DNA from: Leucocoprinus leucothites
Lineage: Eukaryota; Basidiomycota; Agaricomycetes; Agaricales; Agaricaceae
NCBI GenBank assembly: GCA_013368445.1
Contig: JAACJO010000020.1
Span: forward strand, 186,001 to 250,000
Reading direction: 5' to 3'
Length of the DNA: 64,000 bases
A model generated the notes under the pieces. It searched no databases. It saw only the letters and a program-made list of their open reading frames with translations, and was not told where the DNA came from. Below are positions 35,429 through 46,284 of this stretch, piece by piece. The translations under genes were made by a program, and so were the position numbers. Each line of letters starts with the position of its first letter. Positions within the stretch are counted from its first letter, which is position 1.

Positions 35429-36077
35429 TGTTATAGTGACACCGGCCCAGTCCTAAGCTGGCGTGATAAGTATCAGATTGATCTTATCAAAGGGGACTCC
35501 TTCTCGGTAAGCAACAAAGTCGTTTACTAAGTCAGAGTTATAATACGGCGATTATAGAGTTAAGACTTTAGTAATTGAGATCTTAGAGCTTAAGTTCAAT
35601 TTGACTTTGTATAGATAAAGGCTCATATTGAGTCTCCACCTAACCAAGTAGAAACAATGTTTCTCCTTGGTAGATGTCGATGACTTATATACAATACAAG
35701 TCTGTATCTATTATTAGCTAGGGCTAAGGGCTTCTAATGAAAGAAGAGAAGCGTACAGCTTCCTTAACACTAATTAAACTATATAAGACACGATCTGTCA
35801 AAGAAGCTTTAGAAGTTCTTCTTTGATCATCTGATCGATCACAAGGTAAGTCCAAATATAGCACAGCTATATTTAACAATCACATGTCATCAAAATGTAA
35901 ACAAAATCAAACAAGTTAAAACGAGTCATAATGAGACAAAGTAAATGAGTCAAAACAAACTAGAAAATACAAGCACAAATAAGATGAAAACATAATTGCA
36001 ATATTACTTAAGTAAAGCTAATATTGACTTTGTGTTGTAGACAGAACAAATGCTAGATATAATCAATATACATAACA
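35429..36077 (-). repeat. Solo LTR of the gypsy-3 family
   Basis: 649 bases, reverse orientation, TGTTAT...ATAACA ends, clearly similar to the gypsy-3 LTR throughout but diverged. The perfect 5-base TSD GCGGA is at 35424-35428 and 36078-36082. It is the product of recombination between two LTRs, leaving no internal region. Confidence 0.95.
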
Positions 36078-36690
36078 GCGGAAGGGGATAGGTGATTTGA
36101 AACCATCATATGCACTTATCAATGCAGTTCTTGAGATGGCCTTGGGGATGGTGTCCAGACCTCACTGAGTATCATGAGCACAAGCTTGCTTGGCATGCAA
36201 AGAGGGAGGAGGGGGAGTTCTAAGAGATGAGTGCAATGCTGCATGCGATAGTGTAGCAGGGACAACAATGGGTGATGGAGGGGGGGAGATTGAGGCAGAC
36301 AAATCAGATTCACTCTCACCGCTCTCTGCTTCTTGATCAGAGCCAGCCCTGGAGGAGGCAGCAGACTTGGCATTGTCTTGAATAGAGTGCCTAGTCAATT
36401 TGATAGATAGTGCAGGAGATTTTGAGCAGTTGCACTTGCTGAATGAGACATGTGTTTCAGTGTCAGCAAGGTTCATGGGGTCTGAAGATGGTGGTGGGGT
36501 ACCCTTAAGGTCCACCCAGTGTGATGGTGTAGTCATTTTGATAGTATTTATAGCCAATATGTATGTAGGCACCATCAAAGAAATCGATGATGGTGGTTAG
36601 AGGGAAAGGAGGATGATAAAGATGTAAACTAGATGTCTTAAAACACACCAACTAAGAGATGGTGGTGGTAAGAGGTCAAGGAGGATGACC
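36078..36690 (-). pseudogene. LINE A, piece 5 of 5: 5' terminus and ORF1 N-terminus
   Basis: The minus frame 36578-36162 gives the ORF1 start, probably the internal MTTPSHWVDLKG (about 36535), followed by an acidic DQEAESGESESD stretch and a Pro/Ser-rich region. One TGA at about 36162 then continues into GLDTIPKAISR. The 5' end (36657-36690) is the terminal motif shared with half-LINEs (rc: TGACCTCTTACCACCACCAT). No TSD pairing this end with the 3' tail at 7418 was found. Confidence 0.7.
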
Positions 36691-38465
36691 TTCTACCCTG
36701 TTGATGCTCCCCTGCTGTGCCCAGATTGGTGACTTCCTCCAAGGGAAAGAAGAAGGAACTCACCCCAAAGCATGCCCTAACCAACCTCCAGTCCTTCCTC
36801 ACATGGTTGGACACTATCAACTACACTGCCAAAATAGCAGACCAAGACACATGGGCCATGGTTACTTGCCTAGCCAAGGCCTCACATGCTGTAGCCAGTG
36901 AGCTGAAGATGAGCAGCATGCTGATCACCTTGAACTCTCTCAATGCCAAGGGCTGGGAGATGTTCACTGATTGTTTGGTGGGCCTCAGTCAGAGATTCTT
37001 GGCCAAAGCCTCCCCTAAAGCAACACACATCATCCACAAGGCAACCCATGGATCTGCTGACTCAGCGGGTCCATGTGATATTGACATGGGTTCCCCCAAG
37101 GCACCCACTTCAATGCCCCTGGATCATCAGCCTGCTCCAGCCTGTCCCTCCCTACTGCCTAAGCCAGTGGCAAAGCACCCACCCAAGTGCCCCCTGCTCC
37201 TAAGGTTAGGTCTGATGGCCAAGCCCAGCGAGTGCCCATCCCATCCTTGGTGGCTAAGAAGTTGTTCGCCAAGGTCGCCTGCACTCTGGCATCTGCAGCA
37301 GTGCTTATCAAGCTTGCCCAGTCCCACCCCACCCTCAAGCCTGACTGTGTTGCTGTGATGCATCAGGCTGCCCTTGCTGATGCACCTTCTGTGAAGAAGC
37401 CCCACATGACCATGTCGGGCCCCACCTGGTGCCAACTCTTCCTTGACTTCACTGGCGACACCAGTGATATCACCTACCTCCATCACAAGGCCATGCACCT
37501 TCTTAACAACTCCCTCACTTGCACAAAGAGCTCACTTCATGTTGAGAATATTGCTAGGGCATACAACACCATCTCATTGTACACCAACTCCATTGCCACT
37601 GATGCTGAGGCATTGGTGATCAAATACACCCTCTCTTCTGCTTTTACAGCCCCGTTTGAGCTGAAGACTAAATGCCCCAGGTCCAGGTCTTATCTCAAGA
37701 TCCTGGATGTCCCTTACTACACAAGTGGTATCTGCACCACCCCACAACATGTCTCTGACCACATGCATTTGTCTCCCTTTAAGGAGATATTCACTGACAT
37801 CTCCTCTGTATGCATCATGTGCAATTCCACCAAAGCCGACACTGCCACTGTTTGGGTTGACCTTTGGGATTCTCAGTCTGGTGCTAATGCTAAGCACCTG
37901 GTCGGCAAATACCTCAACTTCAATGGTGTACAGTCTATGATTAAGGCTGTGCATGCTCACCCTGGGACCCCCCAGTGTCAATGATGCTGGTGTTGGGGCC
38001 AACTACCACCACCTGTTGCAACTGCACTCTCAGGTGCTCACAATGTGGTGGGCCACATTGGTCTGAGAATCACTGCACCACCTCCTCCTGCTGTAAGGGG
38101 TCGCCAAAGGCTAACCCCCCCATTCAGCCCACACCCACTGGGGATCCCTGTTCCCACATCAAGTATGTCAATTGTGGCAAGGAACATGCTGCTACTGACT
38201 GCAAATGCACATTCTGGCATCACTGGTTTGATTGGGATTGGCTGCAAAGTCATTCTGGTCCTGCTGGTTGGCCCCAGGCCTAGGGGGAGCTCCCTAGTGT
38301 CAACGCATTATCCCCCATTCATTGCCAGCCACTGGGTGGGCCCCTATGAACCCCAAGGCCTGCCACTTTAGATGCAGTGATATCAGTATATGCTATCGCG
38401 CACCGCATTATAAATTTGGACCCCTTTGGGGTCCACTGAATAAAAAAAAAAAAAAAGAAAAAAAG
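36691..38465 (+). mobile_element. Half-LINE H2, 5'-truncated, type I 3' end
   Basis: Plus-strand ORF1 from the FYPVDAP position to its end, a shortened 3' UTR, the perfect 19-base palindrome (38417-38435), then ACTGAATAAA and an A-rich tail (to 38465). It begins exactly where LINE A ends. The missing N-terminal part of ORF1 is found inverted at 38466-38847, broken at the same codon. Confidence 0.75.
36694..38283 (+). pseudogene. LINE ORF1 protein, partial, in H2
   Basis: Three frames follow one another: 36717 to about 37170 (SSKGKKKELTPKH, TWLDTINYTAKIADQDTWAM, DIDMGSPK), 37187-37984 (core with FLDFTG, PRSRSYLKILDVPYY, VDLWDSQSGANAKHLVGKY) and 37975-38283 (knuckles CSQCGGPHWSENHCTTSSC and CGKEHAATDCKCTFW). 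Two frameshifts, a one-base deletion near 37995 and a TGA at 37982-37984 explain the breaks. The third knuckle is best preserved in this copy. Confidence 0.75.
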
Positions 38466-38847
38466 CCAGGGTAGAAGGTGGTTCCACTGGCTGTGAAGGG
38501 TTTTAGTGGCAATGAGATGTCAGCTGCTGGGGGAGCAACTGATAGTGACAGGACATTAGCAGTCAGTTGGGAGGGGCCAGGCGATGAGACATCAGCCTGG
38601 GGGGAGCTGAAGAACCCACATATGTTGAGTGGGTTGTTGTAGGGGTTGAGGTGGTCATGTTCAGCCATCTTGGCAATGTTAAGCTTGTCATCAGACATGG
38701 CGGACTCAGATTCAAGCACTGCAAACTGGTTTGTGGTATTTCTAGACTTGTGCCTACCCATAGTAATGTATATAGACAATGTAAGAATGCCTCAGAACAA
38801 ACACCAACTTTCAATGGTGGTGGTAAGAGGACAAGGAATGATGTGGA
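38466..38847 (-). pseudogene. Inverted half-LINE ORF1 N-terminus (H3)
   Basis: The minus frame 38760-38466 encodes MGRHKSRNTTNQFAVLESES through TASGTTFYPG, where it meets the H2 A-tail. The 5' terminus TCCTCTTACCACCACCATTG lies at 38817-38836. It is the N-terminal third of an ORF1 whose next codons would be those that open H2, in opposite orientation. Confidence 0.65.
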
Positions 38848-39350
38848 CCAGAGGGTTCATTTCACTGATAGGGATGATTCTGTCAAGATGTGGACAGATT
38901 TGCAAGCTGTGCACCTTCAGAGGCGTCCTGACACTTGTTTTAATGCCTATGATGACCTCTTCAACATCAGGAAGGCTGAGGACAAGCCCCTGCAGTCCCT
39001 CATCAACAGGGTGGAGGAGAGCATGAAGCAGATCCAAAATCTTCGTCCTGATGACTTTGACCTCAAAGGCCTGGATGAGGAGCTCACTTCTATGGCTCTA
39101 ATCTGAGCCCTGCCCACTGAGGAGTACTCCTTCATTTCCTCCCTCCTCCTCAAGGACAAACTTGACAAGGCTGCTGTGTATCAGGCCTTTGTCACTGAGG
39201 ACACTGACATCGCAGGAGGGCCATAGAGCTTCCCTCTTCCTCCTCTGTGCTTTCTGCCACCTCCAGAGGCCTCAAAACGTCGAAATCGACTGATCCATGT
39301 GGCTGGTATCACAAAACCGGTGATATAGAGGCCAAATGCTCATCCCTCCT
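38848..39350 (+). pseudogene. Ty1/copia Gag fragment
   Basis: The plus frame reads MWTDLQAVHLQRRPDTCFNA, then LFNIRKAEDKPLQSLINRVE, LKGLDEELTSMALI, TGA, ALPTEEYSFISSLLLKDKLD and, near 39300, a decayed knuckle CGWYHKTGDIEAKC (one Cys replaced by Tyr). The order and wording match copia-type Gag proteins of fungi. No protease, integrase or RT follows. It is the only copia trace in the window, sandwiched between the 5' ends of two half-LINEs (38847 and 39351). Confidence 0.7.
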
Positions 39351-39837
39351 TGTCCTCTTACCACCACCATCGAAAGTTGGTGTTTGTTCTGAGGCATTCT
39401 TACATTGTCTATCTATGTTACTATGGGTAGGCGCAAGTCTAGAAACACCACAAACCAGTTTGCAGTGCTCAAATCTGAGTCCACCCTCTCTGATGACGAG
39501 CTCAACATCACTGAGATGGCCAAAGATGACCACCTTGACCCTTATGACAACCCACTCAATGTGCGTGGGTTCTTCAGCTCCCCCAGGCTGACATCTCATC
39601 ACCGGGCCCTTCCCAACTGACTGCTAATGTCCTGTCACTATCAGTTGCTCCCCCAGCAGCTGACGTTTTGTCACCACTAAAACCCTTCACAGCTGGTGGA
39701 ACCACCTTCTACCCTGTTGACCCTCCCCCTGCAGTGCCTGAGTCAGTGACCTCCTCCAAGGGAAAGAAGAAGGAGCTCACCCCAAAGCACTCCCTCACCA
39801 ACCTCCGGTCCTTCCTCACATGGTTGGACACCATCGA
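39351..39837 (+). pseudogene. Half-LINE H4, left part (5' end and ORF1 N-terminus)
   Basis: It begins with the shared 5' terminus (CCTTGTCCTCTTACCACCAC, 39353-39372) and the ORF1 start MGRRKSRNTTNQ (39423). A frameshift near 39590 is followed by KPFTAGGTTFYPVDPPPAVP and LRSFLTWLDTI. It is cut at 39837 by H5; the rest resumes at 42701. The 13-base duplication at 39825-39837 and 42701-42713 (one C/T difference at a CpG) proves the join. Confidence 0.8.
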
Positions 39838-40213
39838 ATTTTATTTTTTTAAAACAAATCAATGATTTATTATGTGGTGCATGGTCGCAGTCCATGCCCA
39901 CCAACATAGTACAGGACCTAAGTACCACTACCTAAGCCAGACACTACAAAGATGGGAATAGATAAAGTCCTGTCCAAATATAGTACACTACTCAACGGCA
40001 AAGAAACATGGCATAGTAACAAAATGAAACTACAAGTCCAACTTGCAGACCTCTAACAGTAAGCTTACATGCATATGTGGCCCTAGCAACATACCAATGG
40101 GGTTGGAAGATGCATTGAAGCAGGTACACAACCTACAACCAGGGCCTCCTATTGTCCTCCTTGTGATGGCTAAGCCAATCACAGTCAAACTGGTGGTGCC
40201 AGAATGGGCACTT

Positions 40214-42616
40214 TCAATCATCAGCTGCATGGTCACCCTTGCAGTTGATACATGGGATGTGGGGACAGGGCTCCCCAGTGGGTGTGGGCAGGATAGGGGG
40301 GTTTGCCTTCAGACTCCCCTTACAGCACGATGATGTGGAGTAATAATTCTCACTATGGTGAGGACCACCACACTGGGAACACCTGAGCACACGGTTGCAG
40401 CAGGTGGGAGTAGAGTGACCAAAGTGCCAGCACTGCTGGAACTGGGGGACACCAGGGTGGGCATGGGCAGGCTTGATGACAACCTGCATACTGTTGAAGT
40501 TGAGGTACTTGTTGAGGAGCTTCTTGGTGCCAGCTCCTGACTGAGAGTCCCATAGGTCAAACCAAATGGTTGCAGTATTGGCCTTGGGGGAGTTGTGCAT
40601 GATGCACACAGATGAAATGTCAGCAAAAGTGTCCTTGAACAGAGACAATTGCATATGATCAGTGATCTGAACTAGCGTAATACAGATGCCATTCATGTGG
40701 AATGGGACATCGAGGATCTTGAGATAAGACCTCAACCTGGGATAGTGTGTCTTCAGCTCAAACAGGGCAGTGAAGACAGAGGGGATAGCAGACTTGATGA
40801 CAGTGATGTCGGAGTCTGAGGGTACAGTGAAGGTGTACAGCATGATGGTACTGTATGCCTTGGTGATGTTCTTGACATGCAAAGAAGACTTGGCATGTGA
40901 GAGGGCATTGTTGAGAGGGCACATGGCCTTGTAGTGGAGATAAGTGATCTCACTGGCATCCCCAGTGAAATCAAGGAACAGTTGGCAGTGGGTGGGCCCA
41001 GCAGTGGTTATGTGTGGCTTCTTGGCAGAGCTGGCAGTGGCGGTGGTGGCCTGATGCATCACAGCAATGCGATCAGGGTTGAGGGAGGGGTTTGCCTGTG
41101 CCAGCTTGATGAGCAACTGTCAAGAACTGGGTTACTAAGGATGGGAAATGGAGCCGATGTTCAAGACTGGGTGTCTAAGACAGAGGAGCAGAGATGACTG
41201 ATCCAGTTGATGAACACAAGAGCAGGTCTTGGCCTCAACTTATGTGTTGTGCCACTACTGACACTGACCTGTATTTCAGAAACAGATATAGATGGGAGGG
41301 CAAAGAGAGAGCAAAGATCAGACAGAGTAGTAACACGTGACTTAGTCGATTATCAGACTGAGGAATACAGTACAAGTTTGACTACTTATATATGAGGCGG
41401 CGGATAGGGTCAGTTAGCAAGAAACAAAGACATAACAGAAAAAGGATAAGAGGATAATTGGCATCTGACATTTTGGAAAGGCTAGAAGAATAATAATATC
41501 TGACATTGGAAGAAGACTAGAAATGACAAGAGGAATGAAACATGACATGACGTGAGAAAGTCCAAACACAACATGCCAAAAGCCAAAGGGTAAAGAATAA
41601 GAGTGGAGTGAATGGAGTGGAAGTGAGCCAAAGCAATAGGACGGAAGAACAGGATGCATAAAAGATTCTAAGTTGAGAAATTGCCAGCTGGGCCAGTGGC
41701 GAGGATCGGGTCATGACAGTGACACAGGTGGCACCGAAGCACTGGAATGAGCAGCTTCTGCAAATGAGTGCTAATGAGGCACTGGAGCAGGAGTAGGGAT
41801 GGGCACCTTTGTGGGTGCTTGAGGGGGGCCACTAGCACATGCCTTAGGGGGTGCTTGCTTGGGCGGTATGGGGGGATGGGCTGGGGCAGGCCATGGTGCC
41901 TTGGGTGTTTGCTTGGGCACCTTAGGGGAGCCCATGTCAATGTCATGTGGTTCCTCTTTGTCAGCAGATCTATGGGTTGCCTTGTGGACAATGCATATGT
42001 CTTTAGGGGAGGTTTCAGTCTCATTGAACTGAGTGAAGCCCTGGATGAAGGAACAAAAGGTAGTCCACTACTCACCCATGGAAATGCATGCACTCCCATG
42101 CCTGCTCATCTCGAATTCATAGACGGCACTAGCAAGATAGCTAGCACATGCCTTGGTGTATTCCTCGTCGAGGAGGGAATTGTCAGGGAGTTCACACATG
42201 AAGCACGAGAACTTCTTGAGGCCGTTGAAAGCCTGCTTGGCTGTGGCATTGTCTCCAGGTATGGTCCCAGTGGAGGACAATGGGGTGGATGGCACAATCA
42301 GGGGAGGAGTGGGGACTGGGTAGTATGTGGTACCACCAGTGATGAGAGGGGCCTTGGGACCAAAGGTCACCAGAGGCTGAGTAGTAGATGCCAGTGATGG
42401 AACATCAGTGGGCACCGAGGGGAGGGGTGAGGGCAACTGAAAGTCAGCCTTTATAGCAGCCTTGAAATCCACCATCGTGTGGACCAGCTGGGTGGAGGTG
42501 GAGGGCCTGGGGGCCTCTTTGATCATATCAAGCTCATCATCACCAGACATGATGTTGGACTTGAGGTCCATGTTCATGATTTTGTGAGCAACAGCTTTGG
42601 ATTTATGCCTATCCAT
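40214..42616 (-). pseudogene. LINE ORF1 protein in H5 (split by a solo LTR)
   Basis: The start is MDRHKSKAVAHKI (42616). N-terminal part 42616-42068, a TGA, then TFCSFIQGFTQFNETETSP, DIDMGSPKVPKQTPKAPWP and FAEAAHSSAS down to 41724. After the solo LTR, 41116-40214 is open and carries the core (FLDFTGDASEITYLHYKAM, PRLRSYLKILDVPFHM, WFDLWDSQSGAGTKK) and a full set of knuckles: CWHFGHSTPTC, CSQCGGPHHSENYYSTSSC, CINCKGDHAADD. This is the best-preserved C-terminal half of any ORF1 here. Confidence 0.8.
41118..41718 (-). repeat. Solo LTR of a third gypsy family
   Basis: 601 bases, TGTCATGACC...CTTGACA on minus. TATATAAG (about 41385 on minus) sets the likely orientation. The ends resemble gypsy-2 LTRs but the body does not. 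The flanking pentamers GCAAC (41113-41117) and GTGAC (41719-41723) are each one CpG transition away from GCGAC, so the TSD has decayed independently on both sides. Confidence 0.8.
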
Positions 42617-42700
42617 GTTAGCTAGAGTAGAATCAGTGTATACTAGACATCTAACTGCACACCAATGAATAGATAGTGGTGGTAAGAGATCAAGGAGGGA

Positions 42701-43046
42701 TGGACACCATTGATTATGCTGCCAATATCATGGACCAAGATGCATGGGCCATGGTTACTTGCTTAGCCAAGGCCTCACATGCTGTAGCCAGCAAGCTGAA
42801 GATAAGTGGCACACTGATCACCTTGAACTCTCTCAACACCAAGGGCTGGGAGACATTCACTGATTGTTTGGTGGGCCTTGGTCAGAGATTCTTAGCTGAA
42901 GCCTCCCCTAAAGCAATATGCGTCATCCACAAGGTGACCCATGGATCTGCTGACTCAGTGGGTCCACGTGACATCGACATGGGCTCCCCCAAGATGCCCA
43001 CCTTACCACCTCTGGATCATCAGCCCATCCCAGCCTATCCCTCCCT
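42701..43046 (+). pseudogene. Half-LINE H4, right part (ORF1 middle)
   Basis: Resumes ORF1 after H5: DTIDYAANIMDQDAWAMVTC, KGWETFTDCLVG, HGSADSVGPRDIDMGSPK, PAYPS. It is cut at about 43046 by the 3' tail of the next minus-strand half-LINE (H10). The remainder of H4 was not found. Confidence 0.75.
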
Positions 43047-43532
43047 TTTTTTTTTTAATTTTTAAAATCAATGATTTATTACATAGTGCCCAGTTGCAGT
43101 CTGCGCTCACCAACATAATACAGGGCCTAAGTACCGCTACCTAAGCCAAACACTACAGAGACGAGAATAGATAAAGTCCTGTCTAAATATAGTACAATAC
43201 TCAATGGCAAAGAGATGTGGTATAGTAACAAAATGAAATAAAACTAAAGTCCAACTTGCAGACCTCTAACAGTAAGCTTATATGTGTGTGTGGCCCTAGC
43301 AATGAACCAACAGGGTTGGAGGATGTGTTGAAGCAGGTATGCGACCTACTACCAGGGCCTCCTATTGTCCTCTTTGTGATGGCTAAGCTAATCACAGTCA
43401 AACTGGTGGTGCCAGAACAGGCACTTTTGATCATCAGCTGCATGGTTGCCCTTGCAGTTGATACATGAGATGTGGGGAAAGGGCTCCCCAGTGGGTGTGG
43501 GCAGGATGAGGGGGTTGGCCTTCAGACTCCCC
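43047..43532 (-). mobile_element. Half-LINE H10, 3' part (type II end)
   Basis: Type II 3' UTR (AATCATTGATTTTAAAA and a T-run on plus at 43050-43080) and the last knuckle region. It is cut at 43532 by H8; the 13-base duplication CTTCAGACTCCCC (43520-43532 and 49787-49799) links it to 49787-49809 and, across gypsy-3, to 58750-60432. Confidence 0.8.
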
Positions 43533-43661
43533 TTTTTTTTTTTTTTTTCTTTAAATCAGTGGATCCTGAAGGGGTCCATTTATAATGCAGTGTGCAATAG
43601 CAGTCCATGCCCAACTACTACAACATGCAAAAAGTACCACTACCAACTACATATCTACATA
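43533..43661 (-). mobile_element. Half-LINE H8, 3' terminus (type I)
   Basis: A T16 run on plus (A-tail on minus) and CCACTGATTTAAAG, with the 19-base palindrome in a mutated form (43560-43578, two C-to-T changes in one arm). Interrupted at 43661 by Tc1-2. The element continues at 45255-46284 and 48613-49786. Confidence 0.8.
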
Positions 43662-45254
43662 CAGTGGCTCAAAAAACTGTCCCAATGTTTTCGCATTTTG
43701 GACATATTTGCTAATACCAGGGCAGATATATGGCCTAGCATCCTGAAAATATTCACACAGGTACCTTGACATATTGGGAGCATATATTCCCATGATCACA
43801 TGACCTTGTCCATCAATGAATTAGTAATGAATTATTAAAAATATCTACTCATTGGGACAGTTTTTTGACCCCCTGTCAGCCTCCCAGTATCTATCTTGTA
43901 ACATGCCAGGGGAGCATCAGGGCAGGTGTGGGAGTAGTAAACAAGATCATGTGACCTTGGTTGACATGTTGAGATGGCTACAACTGTCTTTCTTCCTGCC
44001 ACTACATCATGAAAGCTATCTCCTCTACCTAATACTCCCAAGTCACTTCTCTTCTCAAAGATGGCTATTCCTTGTGCCATATTGAACATAAAACTAGTCT
44101 AGGCAAGTCTACTGTTGGGAGGATCAATAAAGAAGTTGATGGGGACAAGGAAAACAACAAGGGAGGACGTCCTTCCAAGCTTTCTCCTCATGATAAAAAA
44201 GCAATAATTCACCAAATAACCTCTGGAAAGCTAGATAATGCTGTCCAGGCTACAAATTTCATTAACTCTACTCTGTCTGACCCTGTCACACCCCAAACTG
44301 TCAGAAATACCCTTCAGGATAATGGATTTTGCTCTGTAACCAAGATCAAATGACCTCTACTCAAAAAGCAACATTGTGAGGAATGCCTTGACTCTGCACA
44401 TGAACATAGGAATTGGACAGTGGAGGACTGGAAGAGGGTGTTGTGGACAGATGAAACAAAGATCAACAGGATTGGGTCAGATGGAAAGGTGTATACCTGG
44501 AAGGAGAGGGGGGAACCACTGTCAGATAGGACCACTCTCCCTACTGTCAAACATGGAGGAGGTGGTAACATGATGGTGTGGGGGTGTATGGGGTGGAATG
44601 GGGTAGGAAAGCTGATTGAGGTTCAAGGGAATATGGATGCAGTGAAATACTGCGAGATTTTGGACAATGGGGTGGTGGAAAGCTTTGAAAAGTTGGAGAT
44701 GGAGGAGGAGGAGAGGATATTCCAGCAGGATAATGACCCAAAACACACCTCAAAACTGGGACAACAATGGTTTGTGGACAACAACATTCAAGTTCTATCA
44801 TGCCCTGCACAATCCCCTGACCTAAATCCCATTGAACACCTCTGGACCTACCTGAAGGACCAGCTGAAGGCATATGAAAGACCACCTAAGGGAGTATTTG
44901 AATTGTGGGAGAGGCTAGTAGAGGAGTGGAATAAGATTCCAGCAGAAAGGTGCCAAAGGCTGATAGAAACCATGCCCAGAAGGATTGAGGCAGTTGTCAG
45001 GGCAAGAGGAGGTCATACAAAGTATTGAGTAGGTAGATAACAGAGGGTCAAAAAACTGTCCCAATGAGTAGATATTTTCGATAATTCATTAATAATTCAT
45101 TGATGGACAAGGTCATGTGATCATGGGAATATATGCTCCCAATATGTCAAGGTACCTGTGTGAATATTTTCAGGATGCTAGGCCATATATCTGCCCTGGT
45201 ATTAGCAAATATGTCCAAAATGCGAAAACATTGGGACAGTTTTTTGAGCCACTG
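43662..45254 (+). mobile_element. Tc1-2: second copy of the Tc1-like element
   Basis: Same length as Tc1-1 (1593 bases) and the same long inverted repeats. TA precedes it (43660-43661) and TG follows (45255-45256), a changed target base. Inserted in the 3' UTR of half-LINE H8. Confidence 0.95.
44009..45028 (+). pseudogene. Tc1-like transposase of Tc1-2, two stops
   Basis: Same 339-residue frame as Tc1-1. TAA at 44030-44032 (codon 8; Tc1-1 has CAA) and TGA at 44351-44353 (KIK*P; Tc1-1 has CGA) inactivate it. Other differences are also C/T or G/A at former CpGs (R to H, C or Q changes such as LRQIEH to LCHIEH). The catalytic D, D, E residues (WTDETK, QDNDPKHTS, NPIEHLW) remain. The third half of the protein (44420-45028) is still open. 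Confidence 0.9.
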
Positions 45255-46284
45255 TGTAGCTAGGTATAGATACAAGTCTGAAGTCCACCTAGTACAAACA
45301 ACATCTTCACACAGTGGCACATAGTCTGAGATGAAAGAGATACTATACAAATTGACTTGTTCTGATTTGCTGGCAGATAGAAGGTGCACAGCATGGATCT
45401 CCAGGGCCCACCACACACAGCATGGGGGTGGATAATACAACCTGCAGGGAAGAGAACCCTACAGATGTGACCAAGCAGCATTGCAACAATGGTGTTCAAG
45501 CCAAAGCCAGTCAAACTGGTGTCACCAGAATTGGCATTTGTGATTGTCAGCTGCATGCAACTTGGTGCAGTTGACACACTTGATGTGGGGACAGGGATCC
45601 CTGGGGGGGGGTAGGGAGGATAGGGGGGTTGGCCTTCAGACTCCCCTTACAACAGCTCAAATGGGAGCGGTGGTTCTCAGTACAATGAGGACTGCTGCAA
45701 GCAGCACATCACAATGCATGGGTACAGCACAATGGGGTAGAATGTCCCCAGTACCAGCAACACTGACACTGTGGACTGTCTGGGTGAGCACATGCAGCCC
45801 AGATCACAGACTGAACACCCTCAAAGTGGAGGTACTTGCCCAGGAACTTCTTGGCACTTGCTCCTGATTGAGAGTCCCAGAGGTCAAACCAGATGGTGGC
45901 AGTGTCGGCTCTGGAGGAGTTGCGCATGATATGTATGGAGGAAACATCTGCAAAAATGTCCTTGAAGGTGGACAATCACATGTGGTCAGTCACGTGATTC
46001 AGTGTGATGTGGACACCGTTCACAAAGTAAGGGACGTCGAGAACCTTGAGGTAGGATCTCAACCTGGGGCAGTGCATCTTGATTGCAAAGGGGGCAGTGA
46101 AGATGGAGGGGATGGAAACCTCAATGATGTCACAGTCAGCATCAGAGGGGACAGAAGAGGTGTGCAACACGATTGTGCTGTATGCCTTGGTAATGTTCTC
46201 CATATGTAGGATCGACCTGGCATGGGAGAGGGAATTGTTGAGAAGGTACATGGCCTTGTGGTGGAGATAGATGGCCTCATTGGC
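45255..46284 (-). pseudogene. Half-LINE H8, ORF1 C-terminal part and 3' UTR
   Basis: The minus frame 46284-45709 with a TGA near 45976 gives NEAIYLHHKAMYLLNNSLSH, PRLRSYLKVLDVPYFVNGVH, WFDLWDSQSGASAKK, then decayed knuckles (CCWYWGHSTPLCC, CSSPHCTENH). 45255-45600 is 3' UTR with an open but non-conserved frame. The break at 46284 falls in ANEAI; the upstream codons (SSANEVI) are at 48613 onward, across H9. Confidence 0.75.

Larger units (their letters stand above)
39838..42700 (-). mobile_element. Half-LINE H5 (full-length, type II 3' end) inserted in H4
   Basis: An ORF1-only element complete at both ends: 5' terminus at 42672-42700 (rc CCTTGATCTCTTACCACCAC) and 3' end AATCATTGATTT plus an A/T tail (39838-39870). 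It is flanked by a 13-base TSD. It lacks the 19-base palindrome of type I copies. A solo LTR (41118-41718) sits inside ORF1. Confidence 0.85.
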
